Part shown: positions 8,805 through 20,148 of the stretch, piece by piece
Layout: each line of letters begins with the position of its first letter
Numbering within the stretch: position 1 is the stretch's first letter
Origin: Bradyrhizobium barranii subsp. barranii
GTDB lineage: Bacteria; Pseudomonadota; Alphaproteobacteria; Rhizobiales; Xanthobacteraceae
DNA: 64,000 bases
Direction: 5' to 3'
NCBI RefSeq assembly: GCF_017565645.3
Contig: NZ_CP086136.1
Coordinates: forward strand, 5,625,501-5,689,500
Program-made: the position numbers and the translations under genes
The notes under the pieces: model-generated
Databases searched by the model: none
Told to the model about the DNA's origin: nothing
The model's input: only the letters and a program-made list of their open reading frames with translations

Positions 8805-10067
8805 ATGGCATTTCGTCTTTTTCCGCTCCGTCGCACCCGGTTTTCTGCCGGTGCGCTGGCGCGCGGGCTGATCGCGGCGGTTCTGGTGGCGGGCATCGGC
8901 TGGGGCGGGGCCCTGTACGCCGCCAACCAGAGCATCCAGGGCGCCAAGAAAGCCGAGGATTCCGGCTTCGATGGCGACGCCCCCACCGCGATCCTGATCG
9001 AGGCTTCCAGCGGCAGCGTCCTGTTCGAGAAGAACGCCGACGAACTGCGTGCGCCCTCCAGCATGATGAAGCTGATGACGGCCGAAGTCGTCTTCAATGC
9101 CATCAAGAAGGGCGACATCAAGCCGACCGACGAGTACCGGATCAGCGAGAACGCCTGGCGCAAGGGCGGGGCGCCCTCGGGCGGCTCGACCATGTTCGCC
9201 GCCATCAACAGCAAGGTTTCGGTCGATGACCTCCTGCATGGTGCGATCATCCAGAGCGGCAATGACGCCTGCATCGCGCTGGCCGAGGGCATTGCCGGCA
9301 ATGAGAAGATCTTTGCCGCCGACTTCATGACCAAGCGTGCCCGCGAGCTCGGCATGACGAAGTCGACCTTCGGCAATTCCAACGGCCTGCCCGATCCCGG
9401 CAACAAGATGACGGTGCGCGAGCTCGGCATCCTCGCGCGCCACATCATTCTCGACTTCCCCGAATTTTACAAACTGTTCGGCGAGAAGGAGTACACCTGG
9501 AACAAGATCCGCCAGCCCAACCGCAATCCTCTGCTCAATTCAATGGAAGGCGCCGACGGTCTGAAGACCGGCTACACCAAGGAAGGCGGCTACGGCATGG
9601 TCGGCTCGGCCGTGCAGAACGGCACGCGGCTGATCGTGGTCGTCAACGGCCTGGAAGATCCTGAGGATCGCGCCACCGAAGCCAAGAAGATGCTGGAATG
9701 GGGCTTTCGCAATTTCGAGACCCGCACTTTGATCGCGGCCGACCAGCAGGTTGGCTACGCAAAAGTGTTTGGCGGCGAGAGCCGCTCGGTCAAGCTGGTC
9801 GCCAAGACGCCCGTCAAGGTGATGGTGCACAAGAACGGTAGTGACAAGCTGATTGCGCGCGTCGTCTATAGCGGTCCGGTGCGCGCGCCGATCGAAGCCG
9901 GCCAGAAGGTCGGCGTGGTCAAGGTCTGGCGCAGCGGCAATATCGCGGTGGAGACGCCCGTCTATGCCGCCGAAGCGATCGGCACCGGCTCGACCATGCG
10001 CCGCGCCATCGACGGTGCCAGCGAGCTCGTGATCGGCATGTTCCGCGCGGGCGCCGAGAAGCTCTGA
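8805..10067 (+). CDS. D-alanyl-D-alanine carboxypeptidase (penicillin-binding protein 5/6 type, family S11)
   Basis: Removes the terminal D-Ala of peptidoglycan pentapeptides in the periplasm. The protein has 420 residues from the ATG at 8805. It has a signal/anchor segment at about residues 18-38, active-site Ser in SMMK (residues 86-89), SGN at 151-153 and KTG at 254-256, the three penicillin-binding motifs in correct order. A C-terminal PBP5-like beta domain and a short terminal helix follow (MFRAGAEKL), fitting peripheral membrane attachment. The longer frame from 8724 adds residues in front of the signal segment and is rejected. The gene ends two bases before tmk, forming an operon with tmk and holB. 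Confidence 0.92.
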   Translation: MAFRLFPLRRTRFSAGALARGLIAAVLVAGIGWGGALYAANQSIQGAKKAEDSGFDGDAPTAILIEASSGSVLFEKNADELRAPSSMMKLMTAEVVFNAIKKGDIKPTDEYRISENAWRKGGAPSGGSTMFAAINSKVSVDDLLHGAIIQSGNDACIALAEGIAGNEKIFAADFMTKRARELGMTKSTFGNSNGLPDPGNKMTVRELGILARHIILDFPEFYKLFGEKEYTWNKIRQPNRNPLLNSMEGADGLKTGYTKEGGYGMVGSAVQNGTRLIVVVNGLEDPEDRATEAKKMLEWGFRNFETRTLIAADQQVGYAKVFGGESRSVKLVAKTPVKVMVHKNGSDKLIARVVYSGPVRAPIEAGQKVGVVKVWRSGNIAVETPVYAAEAIGTGSTMRRAIDGASELVIGMFRAGAEKL

Positions 10068-10069
10068 CC

Positions 10070-10756
10070 ATGAGTGAGAGCGCAGCACAGCGGCCCTCCG
10101 GGCGCGGACGCTTCATCACCTTTGAAGGCGGCGAGGGCACCGGCAAGTCGACCCAGATCAAGAAGCTCGCCGACCGCCTCACTGCGGCCAGGCTGCGGAC
10201 CCTCGTCACGCGCGAGCCCGGCGGCTCGCCGGGTGCCGAGATCATGCGTCACCTGGTGCTGTCGGGCATGGGCAAGCTGCTCGGGCCCGAAGCCGAGACG
10301 CTGCTGTTCGCGGCTGCTCGCGACGACCATGTCCGCACCGTGATCCAGCCTGCGCTCAATCGGGGCGCCTGGGTGCTGTGCGACCGCTTCGCCGACTCGA
10401 CGCGGGCCTATCAGGGCAGCCTCGGCCGCGTGCCGATGGGCCTGATCAACGCGATGCAGCGGGTCACGATCGGCGATCTCAAGCCGGACCTCACCCTCAT
10501 CCTCGATTTGCCGGTCGAGATTGGATTGCAGCGCGCCGCCGTGCGTCGTGGTAGCGGCACACCTGACAGGTTCGAGGGCGAGCAGCTCAGCTTCCATCAG
10601 GGCCTGCGCGAGGCCTATCGCAAGATCGCCGAGGACGATCCCGGCCGTTGCGTCCTGATCGATGCCAATTCCGATCCCGACACGGTTGCTGGACGAGTCT
10701 GGACGGCGCTGCGCGACCGTCTTCTCCCAACCCCTGCATCGGTGGTTTCCCTATGA
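10070..10756 (+). CDS. tmk: Thymidylate kinase
   Basis: Phosphorylates dTMP to dTDP for DNA synthesis in the cytosol. The 228-residue length is normal. Visible motifs are the P-loop FEGGEGTGKST at about residues 17-27, the TREPGG motif, the DRFADST motif near the middle and the lid-side RRGSGTPDRFE. It lies 2 bases after the D,D-carboxypeptidase gene and overlaps holB by four bases (ATGA at 10753-10756), so all three are probably one transcript. The tmk-holB pairing is widespread in bacteria. Confidence 0.96.
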   Translation: MSESAAQRPSGRGRFITFEGGEGTGKSTQIKKLADRLTAARLRTLVTREPGGSPGAEIMRHLVLSGMGKLLGPEAETLLFAAARDDHVRTVIQPALNRGAWVLCDRFADSTRAYQGSLGRVPMGLINAMQRVTIGDLKPDLTLILDLPVEIGLQRAAVRRGSGTPDRFEGEQLSFHQGLREAYRKIAEDDPGRCVLIDANSDPDTVAGRVWTALRDRLLPTPASVVSL

Positions 10757-11799
10757 GCCCGCGCCAGGCCGAACGCGAAACCGCCATTCCGCATCCGCGC
10801 GAGACGAGCCTTCTGTTCGGCCATCGCGAGGCCGAGACGGCGCTGCTCGCGGCCTATCGCAGCGGGCGCATCCCGCATGCCTGGCTGATCGGCGGGCCGC
10901 AGGGGATCGGCAAGGCGACGCTGGCCTATCGCATGGCGCGCTTCGTGCTTTCCAACGGCCAGCCGCTGGCGCCGTCCGTGCAGCAAGCCCAGACCCTCGC
11001 GATCGATCCTGATAACGCCGTGGCGCGGCATGTTGCGGCCAGCTCGCACGGCGGGCTGTTGAAGCTGGAACGCACCGCCAACGACCGCGGCGTGATGCGC
11101 ACGGTGATCACCGTGGACGAGACGCGGGAGACGATCGGCTTCTTCGGCTCGACTGCCGCGGCAGAAGGCTGGCGCGTCTGCATCGTCGACACCGTCGACG
11201 AGCTCAATCCGAATGCCGCCAACGCGCTGCTGAAAATCCTCGAGGAGCCGCCGCAGCAATCGCTGTTCCTCCTGGTCAGCCACGCGCCGGCGCGCGTGCT
11301 CGCCACGATCCAGTCGCGCTGCCGCAAGCTGCGCCTGCGCCCGCTCGGCACGGATGATGTGATCGGCGCCGCAGCTTCGACGGCTGACCTCGATCCGAAC
11401 GATCCGGCGCTGCGCGAGGCCGCGGAGGCCTCCGAGGGTAGCGTCGCGCGGGCGCTGACGCTGCTCGGCGGCGATGCCCTGAAGCTGCAGCAGCGCACGG
11501 CGGCGCTGCTTGCGCGCCTGCCACAGGTCGATCCGCGCGAATTGCACACGCTCGGCGATTCGCTCGGCACCAGTGACCGCGTCGCGCTGGCGGCCTTCAT
11601 CGACGGCATCGATCGCTGGATTGCGGAACGCCTGCATTCCGACGAGGCCAATGCCAACCAGAATCTGCCGCGCCTTGCGCGCCTAGCTGAGGTATGGGAA
11701 AAGATCGTCCGCGCCGCGCGCGACACCGAAACCTACAATCTGGAGCGAAAGCCCTTGGTTTTCTCGGTGTTCGGCTGGCTGGCGGACGCAACGCGCTAG
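10753..11799 (+). CDS. holB: DNA polymerase III subunit delta prime
   Basis: Clamp-loader subunit of the replicative polymerase. It has 348 residues from an ATG that overlaps the tmk stop. The AAA+ fold shows a P-loop-like GGPQGIGKAT at about residue 48, the VDELNPNAANALLKILEEPP helix typical of gamma/delta prime subunits, and the SRCRKLRL sensor region. The longer frame starting at 10648 lies inside tmk and is rejected. The gene ends directly in a palindromic repeat (11799-11847). Confidence 0.94.
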   Translation: MSPRQAERETAIPHPRETSLLFGHREAETALLAAYRSGRIPHAWLIGGPQGIGKATLAYRMARFVLSNGQPLAPSVQQAQTLAIDPDNAVARHVAASSHGGLLKLERTANDRGVMRTVITVDETRETIGFFGSTAAAEGWRVCIVDTVDELNPNAANALLKILEEPPQQSLFLLVSHAPARVLATIQSRCRKLRLRPLGTDDVIGAAASTADLDPNDPALREAAEASEGSVARALTLLGGDALKLQQRTAALLARLPQVDPRELHTLGDSLGTSDRVALAAFIDGIDRWIAERLHSDEANANQNLPRLARLAEVWEKIVRAARDTETYNLERKPLVFSVFGWLADATR

Positions 11800-11847
11800 A
11801 GCATGATCCGGAAAAGTGTGCAGCGGTTTTCCGAGAGGATCATGCTC
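11799..11847. repeat. Intergenic palindrome GAGCATGATCC...GGATCATGCTC
   Basis: Inverted arms GAGCATGATCC (11799-11809) and GGATCATGCTC (11837-11847) enclose a loop with GGAAAA and TTTTCC that can also pair, giving one long imperfect stem. Palindromes of this AGCATGATCCGGAAAA type are frequent between genes in Bradyrhizobium and Rhodopseudomonas (recalled, not searched). It starts in the last base of the holB stop codon and could act as a transcript end or an RNA stabiliser. Confidence 0.75.
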
Positions 11848-11908
11848 AAGACAATAACCGAACGCAGGTTCGTTTCCAAATTTCGAGAAGCCGGTAAAGG
11901 AATTCGTC

Positions 11909-13918
11909 GTGGCCACGCGAGCTAAGAAAACCGCCAGGGGCAAGAGCAGCAAGAAGAAGGCTGCCAACAAGGCCGTGAAGAAGGCCGTGAAGGCGCTCGC
12001 GCGCAAAGCTGCCAAGAAGGTCAAGAAGACCAAGAAGGCTGCTGTCAAGAAGGGCGTGAAGAAAAGCGCTGCGAAGACGACAAAGAAGGCCGGCAAGAAG
12101 GCTGCGAAGAAGCAGGTCGTCGCCAAGAAGGCGGTGAAGAAAGCGGCCAAAAAGGCAGCCAAGTCTCCGGCGAAGAGCAAGGCTCCCGCGAAGAAGGCCG
12201 CCAAGAAAACGAAAGTGGCTGCGCCTGCCGTGACCGTCGCACCGGCTCCCGTCGCCACGCCGCCGAAGGTTGTGAAGCCCAAGGTGTCGAAGCCGAAGGT
12301 GTCGAAGCCTGAGGCGCCGCCCGCGCCAAAGCCCGTCGCCGCTCCGCAAGCCGCAACTCCCGTTGCTGCGCCCGCGCGCGACAACGTCTTCTACATCTCG
12401 ACCGCCATCGCCTATCCCAACGGCAGCCCGCATATCGGCCACGCCTATGAGGCGATCTCGGCCGACGTGCTGGCGCGCTTTGCGCGGCTCGACGGCAAGG
12501 ACGTGTTCTTCCTGACCGGCACCGACGAGCACGGTCAGAAGATGGTCCAGACCGCGCAGAACGAGGGCCTGACCCCGTCCGCGCTCGCGACCCGCAATGC
12601 TGGCCGCTTTAAGGAGATGGACGAGCGTCTGAACGTGTCGTTCGACCGCTTCATCCGCACCACCGAAGAACAGCACCATCGCTCCAGCCAGGAGATCTGG
12701 CGGCGCATGGAAGCGAACGGCGACATCTACGCCGACAGCTATGCCGGCTGGTACTCGGTGCGCGACGAGGCGTATTACGCCGAGGACGAGACGCGCCTGA
12801 ACGACGACGGCGTGCGCCTCGGACCGCAAGGCACGCCAGTCGAATGGGTCGAGGAGAAGAGCTATTTCTTCCGCCTGTCGGCCTATCAGGACAAGCTTCT
12901 GAAGCTCTACGAAGATCATCCTGAATTCATTGGCCCGGACTCGCGCAAGAACGAGGTGGTGAGCTTCGTACGCGGCGGCTTGCGCGATCTCTCGATCTCG
13001 CGCACGACCTTCGATTGGGGCGTGAAAGTGCCCAGCGACGAAGAGCACGTGATGTATGTCTGGGTCGACGCGCTGACCAATTACATCACCGGCGTCGGAT
13101 TCCCCGACGAGAGCGACAAGAACTGGCGCTACTGGCCGGCCGACGTGCACATCATCGGCAAGGACATCATCCGCTTCCACGCGGTATACTGGCCCGCATT
13201 CCTGATGTCGGCCGGCATTTCGCTGCCGAAGAGGGTCTATGCCCATGGCTTCCTGTTCAACAGGGGCGAGAAGATGTCGAAGTCGGTCGGCAATGTCGTC
13301 GACCCCTTCAATCTTGCCGACCAGTATGGCGTCGACCAGATGCGCTATTTCTTCCTGCGCGAGGTCTCGTATGGCCAGGACGGAAACTACAACCACGAAG
13401 CCATCGTCGCGCGTATCAATGCCGATCTCGCCAACGACCTCGGCAACCTCGCGCAGCGCTCGCTGTCGATGATCGCCAAGCAGCTCGGCGGCGTGCTGCC
13501 GGAGCCGGGCGAGTTCAGCGACAACGACAGAGCGATTTTGGCGATGGCGGACGGCATGATCGCCGCATCGCGCGAAGCGATGGCGACGCAGCAGATCCAT
13601 CACTGGCTCAACGCCGTGTGGGCCGTGGTCGCGGAGGCCAACCGCTATTTCGCGGGCGAGGCGCCATGGGCGCTCGCCAAGACCGATCCTGTCAGGCAGA
13701 AGACGGTGCTCTATGTCACCGCCGAGGTCGTGCGCCAGATCGCGATCCTGGCCCAGCCGGCGATGCCGACTGCCTCGGGCCTGCTGCTCGACAGCCTCGG
13801 CATTCCCGCGGGCGAGCGGTACTTCGCGATGCTCGGGGGCGCCAAACGGATCGCGCCAGGCTCGACGCTGCCGGCGCCGACACCGGCGTTCCCGCGCTAC
13901 ATCGAGCCGGCGGCCTAG
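11909..13918 (+). CDS. metG: Methionyl-tRNA synthetase with a Lys/Ala-rich N-terminal tail
   Basis: Charges tRNA-Met with methionine. The catalytic part begins near residue 156 ([13 protein letters not shown]) and shows the HIGH-type [28 protein letters not shown] and the KMSKS loop [10 protein letters not shown], then the anticodon-binding helical domain. The C-terminal tRNA-binding domain of the longest family members is absent, as in many class members. In front of this sits an extra region of about 155 residues, very rich in Lys and Ala ([13 protein letters not shown] repeats) and then Pro/Val/Lys-rich, resembling histone H1-like tails. The start is a GTG at 11909 with AAAGGA eight bases upstream, so the tail is translated with the enzyme. 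The next in-frame start fitting a tail-less enzyme is not obvious. Confidence 0.93.
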   Translation: MATRAKKTARGKSSKKKAANKAVKKAVKALARKAAKKVKKTKKAAVKKGVKKSAAKTTKKAGKKAAKKQVVAKKAVKKAAKKAAKSPAKSKAPAKKAAKKTKVAAPAVTVAPAPVATPPKVVKPKVSKPKVSKPEAPPAPKPVAAPQAATPVAAPARDNVFYISTAIAYPNGSPHIGHAYEAISADVLARFARLDGKDVFFLTGTDEHGQKMVQTAQNEGLTPSALATRNAGRFKEMDERLNVSFDRFIRTTEEQHHRSSQEIWRRMEANGDIYADSYAGWYSVRDEAYYAEDETRLNDDGVRLGPQGTPVEWVEEKSYFFRLSAYQDKLLKLYEDHPEFIGPDSRKNEVVSFVRGGLRDLSISRTTFDWGVKVPSDEEHVMYVWVDALTNYITGVGFPDESDKNWRYWPADVHIIGKDIIRFHAVYWPAFLMSAGISLPKRVYAHGFLFNRGEKMSKSVGNVVDPFNLADQYGVDQMRYFFLREVSYGQDGNYNHEAIVARINADLANDLGNLAQRSLSMIAKQLGGVLPEPGEFSDNDRAILAMADGMIAASREAMATQQIHHWLNAVWAVVAEANRYFAGEAPWALAKTDPVRQKTVLYVTAEVVRQIAILAQPAMPTASGLLLDSLGIPAGERYFAMLGGAKRIAPGSTLPAPTPAFPRYIEPAA

Positions 13919-13930
13919 GGCGTTCGGGCG

Positions 13931-14707
13931 ATGCTGGTCGACAGCCACTGCCATCTGGATTTTCCGGACTTTGCGGAAGACCTCGACGGGATCGTCTCGC
14001 GTGCACGTGCGGCCGGCATCGGCCGTATGGTCACGATCTCCACGCGGGTGCGAAAGCTCAATCAGCTTCTGGCCATCGCTGAGCGCTACGACGACGTCTA
14101 CTGCTCGGTCGGCACCCATCCGCACAACGCGGACGAGGAAGACGGCATCTCGCCGGACGAACTGATCGGGTTGACCGGGCATCCCAAGGTGGTCGCGCTC
14201 GGCGAGGCCGGGCTCGACTATTTCTACGACAACGGCGCGCCGGAGGCGCAGGCGAGGGGCTTTCGCGCCCACATCGCCGCGGCCCGTGCGACCGGCCTGC
14301 CGCTGGTGATCCACACCCGCGAGGCGGACGAGGATTGCGGCCGCATCCTGGAGGAGGAAGCGGCCAAGGGTTCGTTTCGCGCCGTGCTGCATTGCTACAC
14401 GGGCGGGCGCGAGCTGGCGCTGAAGGCGGTGTCGCTCGGGCTCTATATCGGCTTCACGGGCATCCTGACCTTCAAGAAATCGGAGACCCTGCGCGCGCTT
14501 GCGGCCGAACTGCCGTCGGACCGTATTCTGGTTGAAACAGACTCGCCCTATCTTGCGCCCGGCAAGTTCCGGGGCAAACGCAACGAGCCGGCCTATGTGG
14601 TCGAGGTCGCCAAGGTGCTCGCCGAAACGCGCGGCGTGTCGCTCGACGAGATCTCACGCCAGACCACCGAAAACTTCTTCCGCCTGTTCTCCAAGGTGAA
14701 ATCTTAG
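13931..14707 (+). CDS. tatD: TatD family metal-dependent DNase
   Basis: A TIM-barrel metallohydrolase of 258 residues, in the family of TatD deoxyribonucleases. Metal ligands are seen in DSHCHLDF (HxH), the Glu in LGEAGLDYFYD, His in VIHTREAD, His in LHCYTG and Asp in ETDSPYLAP. The position 12 bases behind metG and in front of an MBL-fold hydrolase is a common gene order in alphaproteobacteria and suggests one operon. Confidence 0.93.
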   Translation: MLVDSHCHLDFPDFAEDLDGIVSRARAAGIGRMVTISTRVRKLNQLLAIAERYDDVYCSVGTHPHNADEEDGISPDELIGLTGHPKVVALGEAGLDYFYDNGAPEAQARGFRAHIAAARATGLPLVIHTREADEDCGRILEEEAAKGSFRAVLHCYTGGRELALKAVSLGLYIGFTGILTFKKSETLRALAAELPSDRILVETDSPYLAPGKFRGKRNEPAYVVEVAKVLAETRGVSLDEISRQTTENFFRLFSKVKS

Positions 14708-14720
14708 GACTGGGAGCCGC

Positions 14721-15518
14721 ATGACGCTGACGCTGACGATCCTGGGCTGCGGCTCCTCCGCCGGCGTGCCGCGCCCGGCACTCGGCTGGGGCGCCTGCGA
14801 CCCCAACAATCCAAAGAACCGCCGCCGCCGCTGCTCGCTGCTGGTTGAGCAGACATCACACCACGGCACCACGCGCATCGTGATCGACACCTCGCCCGAC
14901 CTGCGCGAGCAGCTCATCGATACCAATGTCGACCACATCGACGCGGTGTTCCTGACCCATGAACATGCCGACCAGACCCACGGCATGGACGATCTGCGCT
15001 CCGTCGTGCTCCACATGCGCAAGCGCATTCCGGTCTATTTCAACCAGTCGACCGCGAAAGACATCATGGCGCGGTTCTCCTATTGCTTCATTTCGCCCGA
15101 GGGCAGCGACTATCCGCCGATTTTGCACCGGCATTCGATCGAGGCCGGCGAAAGCCGGACCATCAGCGGCAAGGGCGGGGACGTGACCATGACCGCCTTC
15201 CTGGTCCAGCACGGCCAGATCCCCGCGCTCGGCTATCGCATCGGCAATGCCGCCTACACGCCCGACCTCAACGACATCCCGCGCGAGAGCTGGGGCGCGC
15301 TGGAGAATCTCGATCTCTGGATCGTCGACGGCTTACGCTACACCAGCCATTCCAGCCATTTCAGCATCAACGATGCGCTGTCCTGGATCGAGCGCTTCAA
15401 GCCCAAGCGCGCCGTCATCACCAACATGACGGCCGACGTCGATTACGAGGTGATCCGGCAATCGCTGCCCGCGGGCGTGGTGCCGGCCTACGACGGCATG
15501 CGGCTCGAGACGCACTGA
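14721..15518 (+). CDS. MBL-fold metallohydrolase (PhnP-like)
   Basis: A 265-residue metallo-beta-lactamase-fold phosphodiesterase-like protein. The start TILGCGSSAGVPRP and the metal motif THEHADQTHGMDDLR (HxHxDH type) are characteristic of the PhnP/RNase Z-like branch. Later ligands include His in VQHGQIPALGYRIG, Asp in WIVDGL and His in TSHSSHFS. The likely activity is hydrolysis of a cyclic phosphodiester; the substrate cannot be read from the sequence. It sits 13 bases after tatD in the metG-tatD operon and converges on the acyl-CoA synthetase. Confidence 0.88.
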   Translation: MTLTLTILGCGSSAGVPRPALGWGACDPNNPKNRRRRCSLLVEQTSHHGTTRIVIDTSPDLREQLIDTNVDHIDAVFLTHEHADQTHGMDDLRSVVLHMRKRIPVYFNQSTAKDIMARFSYCFISPEGSDYPPILHRHSIEAGESRTISGKGGDVTMTAFLVQHGQIPALGYRIGNAAYTPDLNDIPRESWGALENLDLWIVDGLRYTSHSSHFSINDALSWIERFKPKRAVITNMTADVDYEVIRQSLPAGVVPAYDGMRLETH

Positions 15519-15533
15519 TCGCGCCGGCTCGGT

Positions 15534-17183
<1,650 letters not shown>

Positions 17184-17206
17184 CGAACCCTCCTTGACGC
17201 CGCGCT

Positions 17207-19096
17207 CTACAGGAATCCGATCGAGATCCAGGGGAAGATCGCGACGATGATCAATCCCACCAGCAGCGCCAGCAGATAGCCCCAGATCGGCCTGATGCCT
17301 TCGGCCGGATCGACGCGTCCGATGGCGCAGGCGGCATAATAGCCGACGCCGAAGGGCGGGGCGAATAGTCCGATACCCATGGCGAGAATGATCACCATGG
17401 CATAGTGCACCTCGTGCACGCCGACGGCACGGGCGATCGGAAACAGCAGCGGCCCGAACAGCACGATTGCCGGAATGCCCTCGAGCACGCTGCCGAGGAT
17501 GGTGAAGGCCAGGATGGACACGGCGATGAAGGTCGCAGGCCCCCCGGGCAATCCGGTCATGGCTGAAGCCAGCGAGCGCGAGAAGCCGGATTGGGTGAGC
17601 CCCCAGGCCATGCCGGTCGCCGTGCCGATGATCAGGAGGATCGCGCCCGACAGCGCCGCGGTCTCGACCAGCATCGGAAACAGCCGCCGCCAGTCGAAGC
17701 GGCGGTAGACGAGGAGGCCGACCAGGGCGCCGTAGACGATGCCGATGGTGGAGACTTCGGTCGCGGTCGCGATGCCCTCGACCACGGCGTAGCGGATCAC
17801 GAAGGGCAGCGCGAGCGCGGGCAGGGCAATGATGAAGGTCTTGCCGATCTCGCCACCCGTGGCGCGGCGGACATGGCTCATGTCCTCGTGGCGGTAGCGC
17901 CACCACACCAGCATGCAGAGCGTGATGGCGAGCACGACGCCAGGCAGCAGGCCGCCGGTGAAGAGGGCGGCGATCGAGACGCCCGTGACCGAGCCGATCG
18001 TGATCAGCACAAGGCTCGGCGGAATGGTCTCGGTTTGGGCACCGGTAGCCGCAAGAAGCGCCACGAGGTCGCCGGGCTTGGCGCCGCGCTGCTTCATTTC
18101 CGGGAACAGCACGGGCGCAACCGCCGCCATGTCGGCCGCCTTGGCACCGGAGATGCCGGAGACGAGGTACATCGCGCCGACCAGCACGTAATGCAGGCCG
18201 CCGCGGACATGGCCGAGCAGGCTCGCCAGGAGCGCGACCATGGCCCGCGCCATGCCGGTCATCTCGATCAGGAGGCCCAGGAACACGAACAGCGGCACCG
18301 AGAGCAGGATGAGGTGGCTCATGCCCTCGTCCATCCGCCCGACCAGCACCATCACCGGCGTCCGCGTGGTCAGCGCCAGATAGCCGTAGATCGCGAGGCC
18401 AAACCCGAACGCAATGGGAACGCCGGCAAAGACGCAGAAGCCGGCGACGCCGACGAAGAAGATGACGAGGTTGAGGTTGCCGAGCGGCCGCAGATAAGGC
18501 TGCGCCAGCCAGAACAGACCGATGATGACGGCAACCGATATCACCGCCGTCAGCACCATGCGGTAATCGGCGGCGCGCAGCAGCCGCAGCAGCGCGAACA
18601 CCGCCATCAGGCAGATGCCGGCCGGCAACGCCGCGGCGCGCCACATGTTCGAGATCTGGAGCGCCGGCGTGGTGATGAAGCTTTCCTCGAAGGCGTATTC
18701 GGCGGACGGCCAGACGATCAGCGCCAGGAAGGCCAGCGCCGCACAGGTCGCGACCACGTCCAGATAGGCGCGCAACGCCGGCCGCGCGCTCGCGACGAGC
18801 GCCGTCATGCGCATGTGCTCGGAGCGGCGAAATGCGACCGCAGCGCCCAGCATGGCCAGCCACAGGAACAGGATCGAGGCGAGCTCATCCGACCAGATCA
18901 GCGGCCGGTGCACGCCGTAGCGTGCGACCACGCCAGCAAACAGGATCACGATCTCGGCGACGACCAGGATTGCCGCGGGGATCCCGACGGCGAGGCCGAG
19001 GAGGCGCTCCAGCGAGGCCAGCACGAGGGATCGGCGAGGGGGCTGAACAGCCACCTCGCCCACCACTCCGGTCGCCTCAACCTCGACATGAGCCAT
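17207..19096 (-). CDS. TRAP transporter, fused small (DctQ) and large (DctM) membrane subunits
   Basis: A 629-residue inner-membrane protein from the ATG at 19096 (MAHVEVEATG). The first 190 or so residues are the four-helix DctQ part (VVARYGVHRPLIWSDELAS, FRRSEHMRM). The rest is the 12-helix DctM part, with SGISGAKAADMAAVAPVLFPEMKQRG, ATGAQTETIPPSLVLI and LFAPPFGVGYYAACAI. Such fusions are known in the TRAP family. Together with the periplasmic DctP it forms a sodium-driven importer of organic acids. The longer start at 19195 would reach into the space after dctP and is less likely. The neighbouring acyl-CoA synthetase hints at a fatty, aromatic or other acid that is CoA-activated on entry. 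Confidence 0.92.
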   Translation of the reverse strand: MAHVEVEATGVVGEVAVQPPRRSLVLASLERLLGLAVGIPAAILVVAEIVILFAGVVARYGVHRPLIWSDELASILFLWLAMLGAAVAFRRSEHMRMTALVASARPALRAYLDVVATCAALAFLALIVWPSAEYAFEESFITTPALQISNMWRAAALPAGICLMAVFALLRLLRAADYRMVLTAVISVAVIIGLFWLAQPYLRPLGNLNLVIFFVGVAGFCVFAGVPIAFGFGLAIYGYLALTTRTPVMVLVGRMDEGMSHLILLSVPLFVFLGLLIEMTGMARAMVALLASLLGHVRGGLHYVLVGAMYLVSGISGAKAADMAAVAPVLFPEMKQRGAKPGDLVALLAATGAQTETIPPSLVLITIGSVTGVSIAALFTGGLLPGVVLAITLCMLVWWRYRHEDMSHVRRATGGEIGKTFIIALPALALPFVIRYAVVEGIATATEVSTIGIVYGALVGLLVYRRFDWRRLFPMLVETAALSGAILLIIGTATGMAWGLTQSGFSRSLASAMTGLPGGPATFIAVSILAFTILGSVLEGIPAIVLFGPLLFPIARAVGVHEVHYAMVIILAMGIGLFAPPFGVGYYAACAIGRVDPAEGIRPIWGYLLALLVGLIIVAIFPWISIGFL

Positions 19097-19128
19097 CTCG
19101 ATAAGAACCTCGGCGGCCCCAACGCGCG

Positions 19129-20148
19129 TTACGACAACTTGCCGACGGCCTTTTCCAGGAGATCCCAGGCCTGGTCGCCATACTTGCCCTTCCACTCGGC
19201 ATAGAAGCCGGCGGAGCGCAGCTTGTCGCGGAACGGCGCCACCGCAGGCTGGTTGAAGGTCAGGCCCTTGCCCGCGAGCTCCTGCTGGAGGTTCGCATTG
19301 AGCTTGGCGGTATCCTCACGTTCCTTGACGGCGGCGGCGTTGATGTTCTTGGCGACGATGGTGCGCACATCCTCCGGCAGCGCGCTCCAGGCGCGGCGGT
19401 TGGCCAGGAACCAGAAGCCGTCCCACATGTGGTTGGTCAGCGAGCAGTACTTCTGCACCTCGTACAGCTTGGCGGTCGAGATGATCGCCAGCGGGTTCTC
19501 CTGGCCCTCGACGATCTTGGTCTGGAGCGCGGAATAGACCTCGGCGAAATTGATCGAGGCGGGCGCGGCGTCGAACGCCTTGAACATCGAGGTCCACAGC
19601 GGTGACACCGGCACGCGGATCTTGAAGCCCTTGAGGTCGTCGGGACCGGTGATCGGCTTGCTCGACGACGTGGTCTGGCGGAAGCCGTTGTCCCAGATCT
19701 TGTCCATGACCTCGAGGCCGGCCTTCTTGATCTCGCCGCGGACATGGGCGCCGAGGTCGCCGTCCATGGCCTTCCAGACCGTGCCGTAGTCCGGGAACGC
19801 GAAGCCGATGCCGTTGATGGATGCGGCCGGCACCAGGGTCGACAGGATCAGGCCTGACAGCGTGAAGAATTCGACGCCGCCGGACCGGATCTGGCTCAGC
19901 ATGTCGGTGTCGGAGCCGAGCTGGTTGTTCGGAAAGATCTGGAGGTCGAACTTGCCGTTGGTCTCGGCCTTGATCGCCGCCGCCATCTCCTTGGCGCGCA
20001 CGTTCAGCGGATGGGTGTCAGGCAGGTTGTTGGCGTATTTGTAGGTGAACTCGGCGCTCTGGGCGCGGGCCACATGGGGCGCACCGAGGCCGCCCAGGAC
20101 CGCGGTCGCGGCGGAGGCCTTGAGAAGCGTGCGTCGGGAAAAGCTCAT
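19129..20148 (-). CDS. TRAP transporter substrate-binding protein (DctP family)
   Basis: Periplasmic solute receptor of the TRAP system, 339 residues. It starts MSFSRRTLLKASAATAV with twin-arginine-like residues and an ARA-QS cleavage region near residue 29, so export may be by Tat or Sec. Family features include PLNVRAKEMAAAIKAET, FPNNQLGSDTDMLSQIRSG, ADLKGFKIRV-like DDLKGFKIRV (the carboxylate-binding Arg lies in this segment), and SALQTKIVEGQENPL. GAGGAAG before the ATG at 20148 sets the start. It is the first gene of a three-gene operon with dctQM and the acyl-CoA synthetase. Confidence 0.92.
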   Translation of the reverse strand: MSFSRRTLLKASAATAVLGGLGAPHVARAQSAEFTYKYANNLPDTHPLNVRAKEMAAAIKAETNGKFDLQIFPNNQLGSDTDMLSQIRSGGVEFFTLSGLILSTLVPAASINGIGFAFPDYGTVWKAMDGDLGAHVRGEIKKAGLEVMDKIWDNGFRQTTSSSKPITGPDDLKGFKIRVPVSPLWTSMFKAFDAAPASINFAEVYSALQTKIVEGQENPLAIISTAKLYEVQKYCSLTNHMWDGFWFLANRRAWSALPEDVRTIVAKNINAAAVKEREDTAKLNANLQQELAGKGLTFNQPAVAPFRDKLRSAGFYAEWKGKYGDQAWDLLEKAVGKLS

